Shown here: positions 5,097-8,320 of the stretch, piece after piece
Numbering within the stretch: the stretch's first letter is position 1
Layout: every line of letters begins with the position of its first letter
Assembly: GCA_050292445.1 (NCBI GenBank)
Contig: JBNKLQ010000262.1
Location: 1 to 8,320, forward strand
From: Leptofilum sp050292445
GTDB lineage: Bacteria > Chloroflexota > Anaerolineae > Promineifilales > Promineifilaceae
Length of the DNA: 8,320 nucleotides
Direction: 5' to 3'
Program-made: the position numbers and the translations under genes
Notes under the pieces: generated by a model
Seen by the model: the letters and a program-made list of their open reading frames with translations, nothing else
What the model was told of the DNA's origin: nothing
The model's database searches: none

Positions 5097-7520
5097 TCAG
5101 TCGGTTACGCGGAGCAAGGTGAGCTGGAGGAAGTCGTCGGTGGGACGGCCGTCTTCCGCAATGATTTGCAAGCGATCAAAGCTGCCTGTTTCTGTGACGC
5201 TGTAAAAGCCTAAGTGAATAGGATAGACATTTGCTGGGGCATCAGGATTGATAGGAATTATCACCGGGATCGCCTGCAATTCACCGGGTTGCCAAAGCGT
5301 TGTTGATTGTTCTAAATTCACGTTGGCCCATAGCGTTGTGTCCTTATCGACAATCTGAACAAAGAGTGTGTAATCGGTGGTTAACGGCCGTTTCGCCCGC
5401 CAGTACAAAGTTAAATCCACCGTGTCCCCCGCCACCACCTGTCGAGGATTCAACTCAAAGCCAACCAGCTCCAGCTCGTTTTCAAAATTGACCAACGTTG
5501 GATTGGGCACATCGCCCGGCACCGGTTCCAGATGAATTGTCTCTAAAACAACCGAATCCTCACCATTCGTCAAGGGCAATCGCTCTTGTTCTGCGGTGTA
5601 AAAATCATAGAGACCCACACTAAGCTGTAGTTCTGCGGGAGCAACGGCCGTTTCTGGAATCGTCAGCTGATAATAATTAAAAATTGTCTCGCCCGGTTCC
5701 AGCAGCGAGGTGGGCCGCAAACCCTGGTCCAAAAACATATCCCGCTGGGCAATGGGCACGCCAATCACCGGGTCATTTAGATGGACAAAAACGCTCCAAT
5801 TGCGCTCCATCGGGGCCAGCACTTCCCATTCCAGCAGTAGATCAATCGTGTCGCCGGGTTGGTAGGTGGATTTTTGTTGGGAGACGGCCGTTTGCCCCAC
5901 CTCAAATCCCACCAGCCGCAGCTTGCCACCAAAATTAGCGTTTACCGGCTGCTGCCCCAGCCAGGGAGCCGTGTGCTGGTTAAGCGCATACGCTGGCCGA
6001 ATCCAGGCGAACGGAGCCAGCGCCGCCCACACAAACAAAAAACCCACCACACCTAAAATTACCTTTTTGCCCAGCGAGCGCGGCAGCCAGCCGATCAGCC
6101 CAGCCACCAGCAGCACGTTAATCGCCGAAATCGCCGTAAACACCAGCCGCCCCTGCGACGACCAGGTCGTCGTCGCCCACTGAATGAGACCTACAACCAC
6201 GGTGGCAACAAAAAGCAAGCATACAACCAGCGCAAATTTAGCAGTAACAAAATTCAAGAGATTGGAGATTAGGGATTGGAGATTGCGCTTAATCTCCAAT
6301 CCTTCGGCCCTGCTCAGGACAAGCCTCCAATCTCTAATCTCCCTCACCAAATAAACCACAAACCCCAACACGCCCACCACCACGACACCATTCAAAACAT
6401 GGTAAATCCACAGGGGCATGGGCACGTTAACCCCGCCAAACAGCCCCCAGTAAGAGAGCATGAAGCCCCAGCGTTCGCTCCACAGCTGGGCCAGCGAAGC
6501 CGGATGGGCACGCTGTCCCAGCACCGCAATGAAGGCGCTCCAACCCAGAAAATCGCCATACAGCACAATGTTGCGCCAATACCACCAGCCAGCAATTAAA
6601 ATCACAGGCAGCAAGAGAATGAGGAAGGAAACGGCCGTCCACCCCAAATTCCGCAAAATATCCTTCCAGAAATTCTCTGTGTAACTCTGTGCTTCTCCGT
6701 GCCCCTCTGTGTTCCGCTTTTTCCAATACGCAATAAAAATCGTCCCCACCGCCAGCGGCAGCAATCCAAACGTGCCCTCTTTGGTGAGGAGCGCCAGACC
6801 GATGACGATGCCGATCTTAATCCAGGTAACCCGTAATCGGTTATCCGTTATCGGTAATCCGTTATCAGCAATCCGTGCTCCGAACCGATTACCGTTCACC
6901 GAATACCGATAACCGCCCACCCTGATCATCAACAAGATCGCCAAAGACGCCAGCGGAATGGCTAAATTATCATTGTTCACCGCGCCGCTGATGAAGAGGA
7001 ACATGGGCGTGAACGCATTCAGCGCCGCCGCGCCAAGGGCAATTTCGGGACGGTCAGGAACTAATTCTTTACCGATGAGATAAGTCAAGTAGATGGTGAT
7101 AGCACCAAGCAGCACAGAAAACAGGCGCACAATGCGCACGGCCAGCAGCGTCCCCTGCCACGGGTTCCACTCTGGATTTTTGATGGTTAGGTTGGTGTTA
7201 CCGTCCGCAGTGAGGATGCCGTTATCGACGTGAGGATTTTCCCAGCGGATCGTTTCCATGTCGCTAGCGTCGATCCAAAAGGTGAGCGCTGCACCGAGGT
7301 AGTAGTAGAGCGGCGGCTGGCTGGCTTCCTGCTTCCACGGCCCAGCCTGCGCCGGATCAAACACCTGCACCGGCAGCGGATTGCCGTCAGCCAAATGGCG
7401 AATCATGGGATAATGCCACAGCTCGTCTGAGGCTTCAAAAACAGGCGTCACGAGGGCATATATCGCCCCCAAGATCACAAACAGCCCCAGGATGAGGCGC
7501 AACCAGCGTCGTTCATTCAT
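5097..7520 (-). CDS. GT-C family membrane glycosyltransferase with two C-terminal beta-sandwich domains
   Basis: 807 residues. About twelve hydrophobic segments lie between residues 7 and 506, followed by a soluble region of about 300 residues. The first loop carries FEASDELWHYP (28-38), the acidic DE motif expected for metal and lipid-phosphate-sugar binding in PMT/ArnT-like GT-C enzymes, and ASQPPLYYYLG (66-76) fits the usual PPLYY motif. Such enzymes transfer a sugar from a polyprenyl-phosphate donor at the outer membrane face; acceptor and sugar are unknown. The tail is a tandem duplication: LRLVGFEV...PGDTIDLLLEW...SVFVHL (about 534-581) and LELVGFEL...AGDTVDLTLYW...TLFVQI (about 683-723). 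Three repeat-derived stretches lie in cytoplasmic loops at about 202-232, 271-286 and 392-421. No Shine-Dalgarno precedes ATG 7520; a TACAAT (7535-7530) close upstream allows a nearly leaderless mRNA. Confidence 0.8.
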   Translation of the reverse strand: MNERRWLRLILGLFVILGAIYALVTPVFEASDELWHYPMIRHLADGNPLPVQVFDPAQAGPWKQEASQPPLYYYLGAALTFWIDASDMETIRWENPHVDNGILTADGNTNLTIKNPEWNPWQGTLLAVRIVRLFSVLLGAITIYLTYLIGKELVPDRPEIALGAAALNAFTPMFLFISGAVNNDNLAIPLASLAILLMIRVGGYRYSVNGNRFGARIADNGLPITDNRLRVTWIKIGIVIGLALLTKEGTFGLLPLAVGTIFIAYWKKRNTEGHGEAQSYTENFWKDILRNLGWTAVSFLILLLPVILIAGWWYWRNIVLYGDFLGWSAFIAVLGQRAHPASLAQLWSERWGFMLSYWGLFGGVNVPMPLWIYHVLNGVVVVGVLGFVVYLVREIRDWRLVLSRAEGLEIKRNLQSLISNLLNFVTAKFALVVCLLFVATVVVGLIQWATTTWSSQGRLVFTAISAINVLLVAGLIGWLPRSLGKKVILGVVGFLFVWAALAPFAWIRPAYALNQHTAPWLGQQPVNANFGGKLRLVGFEVGQTAVSQQKSTYQPGDTIDLLLEWEVLAPMERNWSVFVHLNDPVIGVPIAQRDMFLDQGLRPTSLLEPGETIFNYYQLTIPETAVAPAELQLSVGLYDFYTAEQERLPLTNGEDSVVLETIHLEPVPGDVPNPTLVNFENELELVGFELNPRQVVAGDTVDLTLYWRAKRPLTTDYTLFVQIVDKDTTLWANVNLEQSTTLWQPGELQAIPVIIPINPDAPANVYPIHLGFYSVTETGSFDRLQIIAEDGRPTDDFLQLTLLRVTD
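6258..6342. repeat. Inverted GATTGGAGATT repeat with REP-like centre inside the glycosyltransferase gene
   Basis: GGAGATTAGGGATTGGAG (6264-6281) matches the reverse complement of 6325-6342 at 17 of 18 positions, and 12 bases of it (6273-6284) also match the reverse complement of 6291-6302 exactly. Between the arms, CCTTCGGCCCTGCTCAGGAC at 6301-6320 resembles a REP palindrome half. On the coding (minus) strand it reads through in frame as about 30 residues including LVLSRAEG and NLQSLISNLL (about 392-421), a charged loop between two membrane segments. Confidence 0.75.
6672..6716. repeat. CACAGAG-type repeat inside the glycosyltransferase gene
   Basis: On the plus strand CTCTGTGT, CTCTGTG, CTCCGTG and CTCTGTGT follow each other at intervals of about 9-10 bases; on the coding strand this is a CACAGAG/CACGGAG array of the family also seen at 139-189. 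It is translated as part of the loop TEGHGEAQSYTENF (271-284), between the membrane segments ending near residue 266 and starting near 289. The frame stays open. Confidence 0.65.
6826..6915. repeat. Tandem/inverted GGTTATCCGTTATCGG-type repeat inside the glycosyltransferase gene
   Basis: The stretch consists of alternating GTAATC, GTTATC and complementary GATTAC, GATAAC words: CGGTTATCCG at 6838-6847 pairs with CCGATAACCG at 6906-6915 (9 of 10), and CCGTTATC recurs at 6846-6853 and 6859-6866 (as TCCGTTATC). It is translated in frame as residues about 202-232 (NGNRFGARIADNGLPITDNR), a polar loop between membrane segments at about 186-201 and 233-247. Such words are typical of intergenic repeats. 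Confidence 0.75.
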
Positions 7521-7602
7521 AGCGGGCTGATTGTACCCATCTGGGGCTGTGCTGCCACCTGCGTTAAGACTACTTTTACGATACGGCCGTTTTGCCAGTG
7601 AA

Positions 7603-7635
7603 CAGTAATCGGTGGGGCAGTAATCAGTGATCAGC
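7603..7635. repeat. CAGTAATC repeat overlapping the hemL stop codon
   Basis: CAGTAATC occurs at 7603-7610 and 7618-7625, followed by the related CAGTGATCAGCT. The second unit supplies the last codons and TGA stop (7626-7624) of hemL on the minus strand. The rest of the 103-base gap 7521-7623 holds one palindrome variant, TACGGCCGTT at 7582-7591, and a possible TACAAT -10 box for the glycosyltransferase; no gene is seen. Confidence 0.5.
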
Positions 7636-8320
7636 TAGCGTAGCAAATGCAACGCCAGCAGCCGCAATGGTTTTGTGAATTTCGGCCGTTGTGTGCTGGG
7701 TAGAGAGGAAACCCGCCTCAAATTGTGATGGTGCCAGATAAACCCCACGCGACAACATCGCCTGGAAATAAGCAGCAAATCGTTCTGTGTTTGCCTGACT
7801 GGCTGTTTCCCAATTAACAACAGGTTGATCCGCAAAAAACAAGCCAAACATAGTCCCCACTCGATTGTGCTGAATGGTCACGCCAGCTTCTTTGGCAGCC
7901 GTCGCCAGGCCACTCATCAGCTGTGTACCACGTACCTCCAATTCATCCCAAACGCCCGGTGCTTGCAGCGCTTTTAGCGTCTCAATCCCAGCCGTCATCG
8001 CCAGCGGATTGCCGGATAGGGTGCCCGCCTGGTACATTGGCCCCATCGGAGCCACCATCTCCATGATGTTACGGCGACCACCATAAGCGCCTACCGGCAG
8101 ACCACCACCAATCACCTTGCCCAGCGCTGTGATGTCTGGCTGGACGTTGTACAACGTTTGTGCCCCACCGGGATGCACCCGAAAACCGGTCATCACCTCG
8201 TCAAAAATGAGCAGTGCGCCATCATTGGCAGTGACATCGCGCAAACCGGATAAAAATCCTTCAATCGGCGGCACCAGTCCCATATTGCCGCTCACTGGCT
8301 CCACAATCACGGCCGCAATT
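7624..8320 (-). CDS. hemL: Glutamate-1-semialdehyde 2,1-aminomutase, C-terminal half (5' end outside window)
   Basis: 231 complete codons are visible, a little over half of the usual protein of about 430 residues; the frame stays open to the window edge (IAAVIVEPVSGNMG). The enzyme is a cytosolic PLP-dependent class III aminotransferase that turns glutamate-1-semialdehyde into 5-aminolevulinate, the last step of the C5 route to haem and other tetrapyrroles. The PLP lysine is in TALGKVIGGGLPVGAYGG (codon 8118-8116), the cofactor aspartate in LIFDEVMTGFR, and YQAGTLSGNPLAM is the HemL signature that separates it from other class III aminotransferases. The C-terminus ends FATLADH and its stop lies in a short repeat. 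It is followed by the glycosyltransferase gene 103 bases downstream on the same strand, with no obvious functional link. Confidence 0.9.
   Translation of the reverse strand, partial: IAAVIVEPVSGNMGLVPPIEGFLSGLRDVTANDGALLIFDEVMTGFRVHPGGAQTLYNVQPDITALGKVIGGGLPVGAYGGRRNIMEMVAPMGPMYQAGTLSGNPLAMTAGIETLKALQAPGVWDELEVRGTQLMSGLATAAKEAGVTIQHNRVGTMFGLFFADQPVVNWETASQANTERFAAYFQAMLSRGVYLAPSQFEAGFLSTQHTTAEIHKTIAAAGVAFATLADH

Larger units (their letters stand above)
241..7591. repeat. Highly iterated palindrome family AACGGCCGTT (core ACGGCCGT, 18 copies)
   Basis: Exact AACGGCCGTT starts at 241, 686, 1073, 1387, 2026, 2455, 2953, 3019, 3201, 3814, 5383 and 5643. Copies with the 8-base core but a changed outer base start at 809, 4518, 5144, 5883, 6630 and 7582. 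Near misses lie at 2512 (AACGGCCGAA) and 7681 (TTCGGCCGTT). Several extend towards GAAACGGCCGTTTC. Seventeen of the 18 lie in coding sequence, in both gene orientations. By frame they encode TAV (10 times), NGR or DGR (5) and KRP (2). With equal base frequencies, 8320 positions would give about 0.13 copies of an 8-mer and 0.008 of a 10-mer. Confidence 0.9.

Noticed and set aside
6826..6915. Possible CRISPR array because of the repeated GTTATC/GTAATC words
   Set aside because: Units are too short and irregular, have no spacers, and are translated in frame inside a gene.
7530..7535. TACAAT (minus strand) as -10 box of the glycosyltransferase gene
   Set aside because: Well placed for a leaderless message, but the -35 region (GTGGCA or GGTGGC) is poor; mentioned only in the gene entry.

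Overview
This window looks like bacterial chromosome, most plausibly from a Chloroflexota (Anaerolineae-like) genome. That assignment is an inference from three things: alpha-aminoadipate (AAA) lysine-pathway enzymes resembling those of Thermus, a GT-C glycosyltransferase with beta-sandwich domains after its membrane part, and many small dispersed repeats between and inside genes. No phage, plasmid, transposase, CRISPR or RNA gene was found.

Left part, plus strand (1-3046): the last 45 codons of a homocitrate/isopropylmalate synthase-like gene, then homoaconitase large subunit, homoaconitase small subunit and homoisocitrate dehydrogenase. Together these convert 2-oxoglutarate plus acetyl-CoA to 2-oxoadipate, the first half of lysine synthesis by the AAA route. 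Leucine synthesis (leuA-leuC-leuD-leuB) is the main alternative reading, because the families are homologous.

Right part, minus strand (3165-8320): a convergent 118-base gap separates the lysine genes from a minus-strand series. In transcription order this is hemL (glutamate-1-semialdehyde aminotransferase, 5' end outside the window), an 807-residue GT-C type membrane glycosyltransferase, a small MazG-like nucleotide pyrophosphohydrolase, and an O-antigen ligase/polymerase family membrane protein whose ATG overlaps the MazG stop codon (TGATG). The glycosyltransferase and ligase suggest cell-surface polysaccharide or glycolipid assembly; hemL belongs to tetrapyrrole synthesis and may be only a neighbour.

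The most striking signal is not a gene. The palindrome ACGGCCGT occurs 18 times in 8.3 kb, 12 of them as the 10-mer AACGGCCGTT, in nearly every gene, on both coding strands and in all three reading frames. This resembles the highly iterated palindrome HIP1 of cyanobacteria. In addition, three unrelated intergenic-type repeats sit in frame inside the glycosyltransferase gene, each in a predicted cytoplasmic loop, and several MITE- or REP-like elements fill the gaps between genes.
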